A DNA stretch of 41,787 bases from Clostridia bacterium (GTDB lineage: Bacteria; Bacillota; Clostridia; Oscillospirales; Acutalibacteraceae): assembly GCA_017549565.1 (NCBI GenBank), contig JAFYUI010000028.1:1-41787 (forward strand), given 5' to 3'. Positions 1-8,662 of this stretch are shown piece by piece. Under the pieces are notes generated by a model that was given only the letters and a program-made list of their open reading frames with translations, ran no database searches and was not told where the DNA came from. The number at the start of each line of letters is the position of its first letter. Positions within the stretch are counted from its first letter, which is position 1. The position numbers and the translations under genes are program-made.

Positions 1-642
1 CTCATACCTGTCGTATGCATTTTCGGCAGGGCAAATAACACGCGACACACTTTTTGCACTTGCGAACAAATCGTTGCCTACACCGTTACGGGTAAATTCA
101 CCCTCAACAATAAGAAGCTTTTTATTTTCCCATATTTTTTTTATCTTTTCTATAATAACAGAAGAAAGATTTTTATCCTCTATGCCAACATAAAATCTAC
201 TCACATTAGTCTCACCATAAGTAACATCCGAAGATAAATACGCTTGCCAAATATAAAATTCGGAATTGCGATAATCATCCCACCATTTTTTTGCCATTTG
301 GGTAAGTTTTTCAGTGTTACCCGCCACCATGCTAGGGATACAAATCAATGTGTTGTCGCATTCTGATTTTATTATATTACCAAGGTGACGACTAAGTTCT
401 TTAGAACTTTTTTGAAAACCAATATTTTGACCGCAAATAATCGCCATTTCGCCATCACCAAAGCGTATTACCGAACGCTCTCTTTTCAATATCTCGTCTA
501 TGGTGTCTTCAAAGGACATTACCGATATTTTTTTCTTTCTTTGATAATAACTGCTCAATAAACGTTTATATATTGTAATGACCTTATTGTAAATCGCACC
601 CAATCGTAATTTTTTTCTTATCTTTATAATGTTTTTTCTCAC
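1..642 (-). CDS. GT-D fold glycosyltransferase (SP_1767/DUF1792 family), 3' end cut by window
   Basis: Seen: reading leftward from a GTG at 642 there is an open frame of 214 codons running off the window edge. An AAAGGAGC ribosome site (649-656) precedes the GTG. A second GTG two bases upstream is followed directly by a stop, so 642 is the start. Around residue 60 the protein carries RFGDGE, the signature of the GT-D family (DUF1792, SP_1767 type), whose acidic residues handle the metal and nucleotide sugar. Known: family members extend glycans on wall polysaccharides or serine-rich glycoproteins. It is the last visible gene of the polysaccharide operon, so it probably adds one sugar to the repeat unit. 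The donor sugar cannot be told. The C-terminus is missing only because the window ends. Confidence 0.8.
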   Translation of the reverse strand, partial: MRKNIIKIRKKLRLGAIYNKVITIYKRLLSSYYQRKKKISVMSFEDTIDEILKRERSVIRFGDGEMAIICGQNIGFQKSSKELSRHLGNIIKSECDNTLICIPSMVAGNTEKLTQMAKKWWDDYRNSEFYIWQAYLSSDVTYGETNVSRFYVGIEDKNLSSVIIEKIKKIWENKKLLIVEGEFTRNGVGNDLFASAKSVSRVICPAENAYDRYE

Positions 643-678
643 ACTTAAGCTCCTTTAGATATATGAAATATATTAAAT

Positions 679-1293
679 TTATTTATTCAAAAATTTTATA
701 TAATCAAAACCACCACACTGATAGCCATGTTTGCCAAAAACATTTACAATATCACTTATATATCCCGAAAGCTGTTTCCCGTTTTTGTTAGCAAAAATCA
801 CAGATGGAAAACTCGGATGTTCCTCATTTGCAAAAGCCACTTTTTTATAAGGTAATTTTTCAAAGCGGGCTAAAATTTCGTCACTGCACTCTTCCCTTAC
901 AGTCAGCATTACCCTGATATTTTCCCAATTTATCCGTTCTTTACGACGGTTCCAAGCGTTAACTGCCTGTTCAAAGGTTTTATAATGTACAAACCAAAGC
1001 TTGACATCCCCTAACATACCTACAGGGTATGAAACTGATTTGTCCTCTACCTCAACAATGTCCTTACCAATATATTCTTCTAAATTTTCCGCAAATTTTA
1101 TAAAATCGCTAGGTAATATTTTAAGATTAACGGTGGGACTGTTAAACTTAATACCTAAGTCGTGACAAATAATCCCCCCCATACAATGATTGGTTATAAT
1201 CGAAACTTGTGGATTATTAAACCTTGCGCTATCAATTTTATTTCTAAAATACTTTCTCACGCGATGACCGATTTTTAAAAAAGTTTTATTCAT
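679..1293 (-). CDS. DUF1919 family polysaccharide biosynthesis protein
   Basis: 204 residues, ATG start with a GAGAGGA ribosome site seven bases upstream. The N-terminal third contains ISxxC-type strand 'SIITNHCMGG', followed by 'SPTVNL' and 'SDFIKFAENL', which is the conserved core of DUF1919 (PF08942). Members of this family are found almost only in capsule and exopolysaccharide clusters and are usually annotated as exopolysaccharide biosynthesis proteins. The biochemical activity is not established. It is soluble, with no signal peptide or membrane segment visible. It lies 36 bp before the GT-D gene and 72 bp after a GT2 gene in the same operon. I infer a role in building or modifying the repeat unit. 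Confidence 0.75.
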   Translation of the reverse strand: MNKTFLKIGHRVRKYFRNKIDSARFNNPQVSIITNHCMGGIICHDLGIKFNSPTVNLKILPSDFIKFAENLEEYIGKDIVEVEDKSVSYPVGMLGDVKLWFVHYKTFEQAVNAWNRRKERINWENIRVMLTVREECSDEILARFEKLPYKKVAFANEEHPSFPSVIFANKNGKQLSGYISDIVNVFGKHGYQCGGFDYIKFLNK

Positions 1294-1365
1294 ACAAATC
1301 CTCTCAAAATTGGTAACGCAAAAACAAATATAATGATTTTGCGATACTTATCTTCTATCTTTTAA

Positions 1366-2322
1366 TTAATAAAGCCAAATTTTTATGCCACGTCTATTTA
1401 AGCCAAAGAATATTTTTACGCGCATTTTTCCAAGGAATGATGCGTTTTCGTGAGAAAAAAACAATTTCATTCCCTTTTTCCATGCATCATTAGAGAATCG
1501 CTTTTGTTTGAATTGCTGGAATACAAATTCCTTTCTTTCTTTTTCTGTTAAAACACTGTTCTTACTGTGTTTTAACACAACAATAAGGTGTGTAATAAAT
1601 AAATCACAGGAAATTTCCTCACTTAGTGAATCGCCTATTTTAGACATCAATTTGTCATACATCCGAATCCATTGTGTAGGACGTTTTCCCTTGCCAGAGT
1701 TCATTGCAGAACCTGCCCTATAAACATAGTGATATAATGAATCGGTTATGAAAACAAAAGTTTTTATTACCCTGTAATAACACATATTAAATATATGGTC
1801 TTCGCCGATTTTTTCATCTGTATCATATTCAATATTGTTGTCGCGAATTAAACTTGTTTTAAAGATTTTATCACACGGCGAAGCAGTAATTCCACACTTA
1901 AAATAATAAGACATTAAAAATTCATTAAAATCTTCCACCTGTCCCGAAAGCGCCGTTTTTAGATTAAATTCTAAAAAATCATAATCATTATCTTTTAGAA
2001 AACTTGAAATAATTTCTATAGAATTTGGCTCTATATAATCATCGCTATCAATAAACCAAATATATTTTCCGTTTGCAATCTTAATTCCTGCATTTCGAGC
2101 CGAACTAACACCACCGTTTTCTTTGTGTATTACGGTAATGTAATTATATTTTTCGGCATATTCATCACATATTTGTGGGCAATTATCAGGTGAGCCATCA
2201 TCCACAAGTATGACTTCAAAATTGTGCATGGTTTGATTTATTATACTGTCAATACAGCGGGCAAGTTCATTCTCTACATTGTAAACGGGAATTATAATCG
2301 AAAACATTGGACTATTATTCAT
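1366..2322 (-). CDS. Family 2 glycosyltransferase (EpsJ-like)
   Basis: 318 residues, start fixed by an AAAGGAGA ribosome site before the ATG. The N-terminal 100 residues are a standard GT-A/GT2 domain: 'SIIIPVYNVE' at the start, 'VILVDDGSPD' near 38-47, 'KENGGVSSARN' near 68-78 and the metal-binding DSDD at 92-95. The C-terminal half holds a second acidic patch (GEDHIF) typical of EpsJ/WcaA-like enzymes. It should transfer a sugar from a nucleotide donor to a lipid-linked intermediate at the inner face of the membrane. It is very similar to the next gene upstream (2335-3255), including the 'NASFLGK' tail, which suggests a tandem duplication followed by a change of specificity. Donor and linkage are unknown. 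Confidence 0.88.
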   Translation of the reverse strand: MNNSPMFSIIIPVYNVENELARCIDSIINQTMHNFEVILVDDGSPDNCPQICDEYAEKYNYITVIHKENGGVSSARNAGIKIANGKYIWFIDSDDYIEPNSIEIISSFLKDNDYDFLEFNLKTALSGQVEDFNEFLMSYYFKCGITASPCDKIFKTSLIRDNNIEYDTDEKIGEDHIFNMCYYRVIKTFVFITDSLYHYVYRAGSAMNSGKGKRPTQWIRMYDKLMSKIGDSLSEEISCDLFITHLIVVLKHSKNSVLTEKERKEFVFQQFKQKRFSNDAWKKGMKLFFSHENASFLGKMRVKIFFGLNRRGIKIWLY

Positions 2323-2334
2323 GTAAATCTCCTT

Positions 2335-3255
2335 TTAATATATACCCAAAAACAAGATATAAATTTTAATTTTACCCAAAAAACTTGCGTTTTCGTTATA
2401 CAAAAACTTATTTATTGCTTTTTTAAATACTTTTGCATTAAATTTTGCTTTTGCTTTATATTCTTTAATAATTTTCCTAAACCTTAATAAATTAAAGCCG
2501 TTAAACGACTGATTAAGTCCGCTAACAATATGCATAATAAACAGTACCGCCAAATTTTCTTCAGAAATATCTGCTTTAATAAGGTTTGAAATTTTTAAAA
2601 AAAGACACATTTGCTTTTCATAACGTTTATTGTCTTTTGTTGTCATTGCAGAATTTTCCCGCACCACATAATTATAAAGCTTTTCATCAATAAACAAGCA
2701 GTTTTTCATTTTTTTGTAAAAATTCACATTAAAAAGCAGGTCCTCGCCCACTTTTTCTTCACAGTCGAAGAACAGACTGTTTTCTGCAATGATTTCCCTT
2801 TTATAAACCTTATTCCATGGTTCAAAACCAAAATGATATTTAAAATAATGGTCACAAAGCAGGTTGTCCATATTAATTACTTCATAATATTCATTAAAAC
2901 CGTGCTCAAAAACATAAAGGTCGGCCGTTGTTTTATCAATGTGGCTTTTTAAAATTTCAAGTGCGTTTTCTTCAATATAATCATCACTATCAACAAACCA
3001 AATATAGTCGCCCTTTGCAATTTTTATGCCTTCATTTCTTGCGGAAGAAACCCCACCGTTTTCTTTGTGAATTACGATTATTCTGGCGTCATGCTTTGCA
3101 TATTCATCACAAATTTCAGGACATCTGTCCGGCGAGCCATCATCCACCAAAATAAGTTCGAAATTTTTATAGGTTTGATTAAGTATGCTTTGAATACATC
3201 TATCTAAATATTTTTCAACATTGTAAATGGGTACAATAACACTAACTAATTTCAT
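2335..3255 (-). CDS. Family 2 glycosyltransferase (EpsJ-like), paralogue of its neighbour
   Basis: I place the start at the ATG at 3255 (MKLVSVIVPIYN), which follows a GAAAGGTAG ribosome site; the open frame extends 17 codons further upstream but without a ribosome site. The product is about 306 residues. The GT2 features are 'VSVIVPIYNVEKYLDRC', 'LILVDDGSPD', 'KENGGVSSARN' and VDSDDY. The second half matches the neighbour at 1366-2322 in layout (EKVGEDLLFN versus EKIGEDHIFN; NASFLGK near the end), but the C-terminus is shorter. Twelve bases separate the two genes. The pair probably adds two successive residues to the repeat unit. Confidence 0.87.
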   Translation of the reverse strand: MKLVSVIVPIYNVEKYLDRCIQSILNQTYKNFELILVDDGSPDRCPEICDEYAKHDARIIVIHKENGGVSSARNEGIKIAKGDYIWFVDSDDYIEENALEILKSHIDKTTADLYVFEHGFNEYYEVINMDNLLCDHYFKYHFGFEPWNKVYKREIIAENSLFFDCEEKVGEDLLFNVNFYKKMKNCLFIDEKLYNYVVRENSAMTTKDNKRYEKQMCLFLKISNLIKADISEENLAVLFIMHIVSGLNQSFNGFNLLRFRKIIKEYKAKAKFNAKVFKKAINKFLYNENASFLGKIKIYILFLGIY

Positions 3256-3308
3256 CACTTCTACCTTTCTGTTTACTGCACAAAAATCGTTAATTGTACA
3301 TACCATTA

Positions 3309-4421
3309 TTAAGCGTTTAAGACTTCTTTTAAAAATCCCATAGAACTGCTTCTATATTCATTCAGCTTTTGATTTGCATTTTCGAAATTAACGCCGGTAA
3401 GAAAATCTTTTTCGGGCAAACCATCGGTATAAAGTCGGTCCTGAAGCCCCAAATTATTGAGAAAATCTATCTTTCGGCTGTCGTTATTGTTTTTTGCGTT
3501 TTCTTGGTCCTTTGCAATTGCTGTAATGAATGGTTTATTGAAAATCGTTGCGAAGGCAGTGCCGTGAAAAGAATTTGTATATACAAAGGCCGCATTCTTA
3601 AAAAGCCCAACAAACTCTTCGGGGCTTGCTGAATATTTTTTGTGATAGGGCTTTACAAAATCCCTTATATATTCGTTCAAAAGCACAACTTCATATCCCA
3701 AGGTTTTGTGAAGATAATCAATAAGGTCGCGGCTGCCGTGGTTATTCTCCAAAAAATAAACCAAAATATATGGCTTTTTGTATTTGGGGGCAATAGCAAA
3801 TTCATCCCAATATTTTCTTTCCAACAAAACAACAGGGTCGCACACAATATCAACCTTTTTGTCGGTAAGGCCACTTAAAAGCTCTGCACCGCTTTGCTCT
3901 CTTACAGAAATTTTGTCAAAAGTTTTTATCCACTCTTTAAGCTTTTTCTTTGTTTCATCATCAAACTGCACTTTGCCAAAGCTTGGTGAATATGAGCATT
4001 TAATTGCCTTGTTATCTTTATCTAAAAACTGCAAATAATATGCTGTTTCAAAATCTTGACAGCAAGGGTTCCAAATTTGGTCGCCGCCGCACACATAAGC
4101 AGCATAATTAAACTGCTCATTTCTTAATTCTTCAGTTGTCTTATACTCTTTTGGAGTTATAGGTAAAACCTTATTTATAAATCTTTCAAAATTCAAAAAA
4201 CGCTTTTTTAAAGCAGGATAAATTAAAATCTTAAAAAGGCGACGAACTGTGCTATCAGATTTTTTAAAAATTGTATATGTGTTTTTTTGTGACTGTGGGC
4301 GAAGATTTATAAATTCGGGGCTATGCCCCATAAGCTTCATTTGTTTTGACAGGGCATACGCCTGCAAAACCGAACCATAGTTATGCGAAGCGTGAAAGGT
4401 AAGCATACCAACCTTTTTCAT
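3309..4421 (-). CDS. Polysaccharide pyruvyltransferase family protein (CsaB/WcaK type)
   Basis: 370 residues, ATG start with an AGGAG ribosome site. It begins 'KVGMLTFHASHNYGSVLQAYAL' (in two overlapping motifs: a GT-B-like first strand, then NYGSVLQAYAL), the hallmark of PF04230. Further on are 'GGDQIWNP', 'ADLVVC'-like region 'KVDIVCDPVVLL', and 'NAAFVYTNSFHGTAFATIFNKPF', where the S-x-H-G pair is the conserved active-site region of the family. Known: members such as CsaB or WcaK add ketal pyruvate from phosphoenolpyruvate to a sugar, giving the polymer a negative charge. Some family members in capsule loci may act on other groups, so the pyruvyl donor is inferred. It sits between GT2 genes in the operon. 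Confidence 0.82.
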   Translation of the reverse strand: MKKVGMLTFHASHNYGSVLQAYALSKQMKLMGHSPEFINLRPQSQKNTYTIFKKSDSTVRRLFKILIYPALKKRFLNFERFINKVLPITPKEYKTTEELRNEQFNYAAYVCGGDQIWNPCCQDFETAYYLQFLDKDNKAIKCSYSPSFGKVQFDDETKKKLKEWIKTFDKISVREQSGAELLSGLTDKKVDIVCDPVVLLERKYWDEFAIAPKYKKPYILVYFLENNHGSRDLIDYLHKTLGYEVVLLNEYIRDFVKPYHKKYSASPEEFVGLFKNAAFVYTNSFHGTAFATIFNKPFITAIAKDQENAKNNNDSRKIDFLNNLGLQDRLYTDGLPEKDFLTGVNFENANQKLNEYRSSSMGFLKEVLNA

Positions 4422-4473
4422 GAAAGAATTCTCCTAAACTATTTAAGTCGTGATTTTCTTAAAAGATAAATTA

Positions 4474-5436
4474 CTATGTTTGCTTTTTATTTAGCAAAAG
4501 CATAGTAAGCGCAACTGTGCCGTGAAGCGGGTTTTTATCCGCATTTTTAATTATATCGCGCGCGTCATTATAAATTGGTGATATTTCCTTTAAAAAGGTT
4601 TTATAACCACCTGACAGCACAGCGTTATCAACCGTTGCAAAAACTGTGCCCTCGCGTGCGTTTTTAAGTCTTTCTTCGGCGCCTAAAATACCTTTTTCCT
4701 TTAAAAACTGTGCCTTAAAATCACTTAATTTTTTAAGCATTTGCCATTTGTTTTTTCTATATTTATTAGTCAATGACTGCCCATTTATGCAGTAATAATA
4801 AAGCGGTTTATTTACAATAGAAATTTTTTCTATAACCTGCGAATACATTAAATCAAAAACCACATCCTCGGCAAAATATTCGTTTTCAGAAACAAAAAAT
4901 TCTTCGCTAATTAGTTCCCTTTTCATCATTCTTAAAACAAGGAAACCCGGAATATTTTTAGCGTTTCTTTTATATCCGATAAGTGGCAATATATAATCGT
5001 TTTCAATTTCCTGCTTGCCTTCTAAAATCGGCTTGTCATAAGGCAGAAAGTTTTTAACAGTTTTTTCGGTATATTTAGTGAAATAACTGCAAATGGCCAT
5101 ATCTGAACCATCTTTTATAATGGCAGTCATTAAGCTTTCGAGCATATCGTTTTCTATGTAATCATCACTGTCGACGAAAAGAATATAATCGCCCTTGGCT
5201 TCTTTAAAGCCCGCCACCCTTGCTGATGAAAGACCACCATTTTCTTTATGAATAACATTTATTTGTCCGTGATTTTGCGCTAATTCATCGCACATTTTAG
5301 GGCAACTATCGGGCGAGCCATCATCAACTAATATAATTTCAAAATCTTTATATGTTTGGTTTAAAATGCTTTCAACACAACGGTTAAGATATTTTTCAAC
5401 ATTATATACAGGTACAATGACAGAAATTTTAGGCAT
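4474..5436 (-). CDS. Family 2 glycosyltransferase
   Basis: 320 residues, ATG start four bases after the CapA-like gene stops, with an AGGTAAAG ribosome site inside that gene's end. The GT2 fold is clear: 'ISVIVPVYNVEKYLNRC', 'IILVDDGSPDSCP', 'KENGGLSSAR' and VDSDDY at 88-93. The C-terminal region has an 'EDVVFD' acidic motif and 'KPLYYYCINGQSLT'. It belongs to the same EpsJ-like group as the two GT2 genes downstream but is more diverged. It is expected to transfer a hexose or N-acetylhexosamine to the growing repeat unit. No membrane segment is visible. Confidence 0.88.
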   Translation of the reverse strand: MPKISVIVPVYNVEKYLNRCVESILNQTYKDFEIILVDDGSPDSCPKMCDELAQNHGQINVIHKENGGLSSARVAGFKEAKGDYILFVDSDDYIENDMLESLMTAIIKDGSDMAICSYFTKYTEKTVKNFLPYDKPILEGKQEIENDYILPLIGYKRNAKNIPGFLVLRMMKRELISEEFFVSENEYFAEDVVFDLMYSQVIEKISIVNKPLYYYCINGQSLTNKYRKNKWQMLKKLSDFKAQFLKEKGILGAEERLKNAREGTVFATVDNAVLSGGYKTFLKEISPIYNDARDIIKNADKNPLHGTVALTMLLLNKKQT

Positions 5437-5440
5437 ATCT

Positions 5441-6583
5441 TTACCTCATTTTTTTATTTTCGTTTTCTAAAAATGTTTGTAAAACCTCTTTATGAGCATC
5501 ACATCTAATTAAATTCAGACAAGTTATTTTGGCACGTTTTTTAGCTAAAAGATGAAACAAACGGTTTTTAACGATTCTGTTTAACTTATTGCTAACCCTT
5601 GACCAACATAACAATAACGGCATATAAAGCGGTGCTTGTTTATAGCAAAAGCTTTTCCAATTTTCCTCAATAAAGCTTTTATCCGCAACTTTTTCACTGT
5701 CTTTTTCGAATTCACAAATTCGTTTTTTGGTATTTTGCTCGGTTTCAAGCTTGATTCCGTTTTCTTGCGCAGAAAGCAAACTGTATGTCACCACAGCATT
5801 ACTTTCGGAAATTGTGATTTGAGCCACAAGTCCCTCATTCCAAGAGTTATTACCTGTGCGATATCCAAAAATTGAATTGCCCTGACCATACAAAATTTCA
5901 GCATTGTTATAGCTTTCTCTCGTACCAATACAATGGCTATGCTGACAAAATACTGCGTCTGCACCGCTATCCACCATTGCCCTGCACTTCTTTTGCAGTA
6001 AGGGGGACGGGAATTTATAATACTCTATACCACCGTGATATAAAACAATTACATAATCACTTGCACTTTTGATATTTCTTATAAAATCCAAACTTTCATA
6101 AGGGTCAAACCCGTTAGCCCCTGCCGAATTTTCGGTTGCCAAATTAAATTCGTGTTCTGCAAAAGAAACAAAAGCAATCTTTTTACCTTTAATTTCAACA
6201 ATTAAGGGCTTTTTGGCCTCTTCTTTATTTAATCCGCCGCCAAAATATCTTAAATTGCAGTCATTAGCAAGGTTTAAGGTGTCCTTAACGCCAACTTCAC
6301 CATAGTCTAAAATATGGTTATTAGCAAGCGAAACAGCATCAAAGCCAATATTTTTAAGAAGACCCACAACATTTGGTTTCGCCTTTAAATTTGGGCCTGT
6401 TTTTACAATGGGCTTATCACTGTCAGTTGCAGGACATTCAAAATTACAAATTGAATAATCCGAATTTTGAAGTATAGCGCTAATATCCGAAAACAATGCA
6501 TTTGGGTTATTATCAAACAATTCTTCGTAATCTTTTGTCGGACAAATATCACCCAATATAGTAATTTTAATTTCTTGCGACAA
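5441..6583 (-). CDS. CapA family protein (PGA_cap metallophosphatase fold)
   Basis: 380 residues. The start is TTG at 6583, with AAAGGGGTG eight to nine bases upstream; no ATG lies between it and the conserved N-terminus. Motifs are those of PF09587: 'ITILGDICPTKD', 'SICNFECP', 'VSLANNHILDYG', 'VLYHGGIEYY' and 'CQHSHCIG', which line the two-metal site of the calcineurin-like fold. Known: CapA/PgsA-type proteins are needed for poly-gamma-glutamate capsule, but many members sit in polysaccharide loci with unknown substrates. Unlike PgsA there is no N-terminal membrane anchor. Together with the ATP-grasp gene at 7748-8647 it suggests an amino-acid or peptide substituent on the polymer (inference). 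Confidence 0.85.
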   Translation of the reverse strand: MSQEIKITILGDICPTKDYEELFDNNPNALFSDISAILQNSDYSICNFECPATDSDKPIVKTGPNLKAKPNVVGLLKNIGFDAVSLANNHILDYGEVGVKDTLNLANDCNLRYFGGGLNKEEAKKPLIVEIKGKKIAFVSFAEHEFNLATENSAGANGFDPYESLDFIRNIKSASDYVIVLYHGGIEYYKFPSPLLQKKCRAMVDSGADAVFCQHSHCIGTRESYNNAEILYGQGNSIFGYRTGNNSWNEGLVAQITISESNAVVTYSLLSAQENGIKLETEQNTKKRICEFEKDSEKVADKSFIEENWKSFCYKQAPLYMPLLLCWSRVSNKLNRIVKNRLFHLLAKKRAKITCLNLIRCDAHKEVLQTFLENENKKMR

Positions 6584-6610
6584 GGTTTAAGCACCCCTTT
6601 ATGTTAAAAT

Positions 6611-7741
6611 TTATGAATTGTAAATTTCCTTAACAATAACTGCTTCTGCCAAAATATCAAAGCCCGAATTTCTAACAGCGTTTTCTATTTCGTTGGTATC
6701 AACTATTTTAATTTCAGAATAGTTATTTATTATATAGTCGGCCCATTTTATAGGGTCGTTTCCCTCAACAAAAGAAACCAAATTGGCACCAACATCACAA
6801 AGTGTAGGGAAACCACTTGACAAAACACAGTTTACCCCGCTTGCTTGCGCTTCAACTGCGGTTAAACCTAATCCCTCACGCAAAGATGTGCCCAAATATA
6901 AATCAAAACTGTGGTAAAGTGCGGGCAAATCTTCACAAACGCCGACATAATGAAAGTGTGGGTCATTTGAAAGTTTTTCAAAAAGGTAATTTGCCGAACT
7001 TTCGCTTTGCTTTCTGCCTGCCACAACATAATGACAGTCAAAGCCCCTATCCCAAAGCGCTTTAATTACATCAGCCGCAAATTCATAATTTTTAACCTTT
7101 GCAATTCTGCCTACTGTACCTATTACGAAAGCATCGTTTGGTATGTTAAGTTCATCACGGATAGTTTCGCCCGAATACCTTGAAAATTTTTCAAGGTCAA
7201 TTGCGTTATGTATTACCTGTGCATTTTGGCATTCACAGTGTTTTTTAGTAAAAAGACTTGAAAGTGCTTCTTTTGAGCAAGCCCAATAGTCAGTAGCATA
7301 TTTATTTATCCAATATCTTTGAATATATAATTCGGTATAATTTGCGATTTTAGAAACAATACTTCCGTCAAATTTTAATTTTGCGTGGCTGTGAACAATA
7401 ATCTTTTTAATACCCGCTTTTGCAGCGCATTTTGAAATAATACCGCCCTTTGAATTAAGGTGTGAATGCACCACATCAATATGGCCTATTTGTTCCACAA
7501 TCAATTTAAATTGGCGGGAAAATTCCTTGACACCAACATCCCAAACGGCATCTATGTAATAAATTTCAATGCCCAAAGATTTAAGTTCTTCGTCAAAGTC
7601 ACCTTTTGGACGACTGCCTTTTTTAGTTACAACCAAAAATTTAAAACAAAAATCTTTGTGAAGCTGCCTTACTAAATCCATTAACATCATTTCCGCGCCA
7701 CCGCGGTCCATGGTGCCGGTTACTTGTAAAATTGTTTTCAT
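6611..7741 (-). CDS. Family 4 glycosyltransferase (GT-B fold)
   Basis: 376 residues, ATG start behind an AAGGAA ribosome site. The N-terminal domain shows 'GTMDRGGAEMMLMDLVRQL', the acceptor-side signature of GT4 enzymes, and 'DVVHSHLNSKGG'. The C-terminal domain begins at 'FVIGTVGRIAKVKNYEFA' and contains 'GTSLREGLGLTAVEAQASG', the conserved donor-binding EX7E-type motif. It is a cytosolic or peripheral-membrane retaining transferase acting on lipid-linked intermediates. The gap to the ATP-grasp gene upstream is six bases. The donor is unknown. Confidence 0.88.
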   Translation of the reverse strand: MKTILQVTGTMDRGGAEMMLMDLVRQLHKDFCFKFLVVTKKGSRPKGDFDEELKSLGIEIYYIDAVWDVGVKEFSRQFKLIVEQIGHIDVVHSHLNSKGGIISKCAAKAGIKKIIVHSHAKLKFDGSIVSKIANYTELYIQRYWINKYATDYWACSKEALSSLFTKKHCECQNAQVIHNAIDLEKFSRYSGETIRDELNIPNDAFVIGTVGRIAKVKNYEFAADVIKALWDRGFDCHYVVAGRKQSESSANYLFEKLSNDPHFHYVGVCEDLPALYHSFDLYLGTSLREGLGLTAVEAQASGVNCVLSSGFPTLCDVGANLVSFVEGNDPIKWADYIINNYSEIKIVDTNEIENAVRNSGFDILAEAVIVKEIYNS

Positions 7742-7747
7742 AAACTT

Positions 7748-8647
7748 TTATTCCTTAATATCCCACATATCGCCGACAATTTTGTCATATTCTTTCGGCA
7801 CAAAGTCGGGCGCACCGCCCGCAGGGAAAAATGTGAGCTCACCAAAATACACCTTGCCGCCGACCTGATATAAATCAACACGTACATAAGAAAACGGCTT
7901 TGATAAATCGGCCGCAATTTTTTTCATTTCCTCAAATGCATATGGTTTTTCAACCTTTATGTCAGAATTATGAGGTAATTCTTTACCGAACGGCATAAGT
8001 TCCCAATTCATATTATAAAAATTGCGGGTGTTTTGGGCGGTATAACGGCCAACTTCAAGTTGTAAAAATTCGGGTTTTCCGTTAAAACAATAAAACTTAT
8101 AATCCATAAGTCCGCCCGATTCATCTTCTAAATACTTTTCGGCAACTATGCGCTTTTTAAGTTTCTTATATACCCATTCGCGACCGCTCCAATAAATGTC
8201 TTGTTTAAGCCAAAGTCGCATAAGGGATTTTTCTTTTTTCCAATCTATATCGTCTTTATTACGAACAATAAGATTCCAACCACTTGCGTGGGCGGCCTTT
8301 AAAACAAATTGCTGTGGCAAGTCGTTTATGGGGATATCATTAACCGATTCATAAACACCATAGCTTTCATTAAGCAAATGTTCATATCCACAATCGATTA
8401 TATAATCCCTTACATCGTGCTTGTCAGCACATTTTGACATTAGTGGATTATTCGAATTAAGCTTATACCACTGTTGCTTTTCACTAAAAGTTTTGGGCGA
8501 ATTAAGGTCGGGCGTTATACCGCCTGTTTTTTTCTTATAATAATTAATAACCGCCTTTTCATCACTTAAAATTAGGGGATTGATTTTACATTTTAAAATA
8601 TGATACCAGTGAATTAAATAATTCAAAAGAAATCCTCGTTTTTTCAT
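7748..8647 (-). CDS. TupA-like ATP-grasp protein
   Basis: 299 residues from the ATG at 8647, which has AAAGGAG nine bases upstream; an in-frame TTG two codons earlier is too close to that site. Recognisable motifs are 'NSPKTFSEKQQWYKL' and 'KCADKHDVRDYI' near the N-terminus, 'QQFVLKAAHASGWN' (the ATP-grasp lysine strand) and 'MDYKFYCFNGKPEFLQLE', followed by 'PFSYVRVDLY'. This is the TupA-like ATP-grasp family (PF14305), named for teichuronopeptide synthesis. Known: ATP-grasp enzymes activate a carboxylate as acyl-phosphate and couple it to an amine. In this operon the likely carboxylate is the uronic acid made by the WbpO/WbpP pair (inference). The amine partner is unknown. Confidence 0.82.
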   Translation of the reverse strand: MKKRGFLLNYLIHWYHILKCKINPLILSDEKAVINYYKKKTGGITPDLNSPKTFSEKQQWYKLNSNNPLMSKCADKHDVRDYIIDCGYEHLLNESYGVYESVNDIPINDLPQQFVLKAAHASGWNLIVRNKDDIDWKKEKSLMRLWLKQDIYWSGREWVYKKLKKRIVAEKYLEDESGGLMDYKFYCFNGKPEFLQLEVGRYTAQNTRNFYNMNWELMPFGKELPHNSDIKVEKPYAFEEMKKIAADLSKPFSYVRVDLYQVGGKVYFGELTFFPAGGAPDFVPKEYDKIVGDMWDIKE

Positions 8648-8662
8648 ATGCAAACTCTCCTT

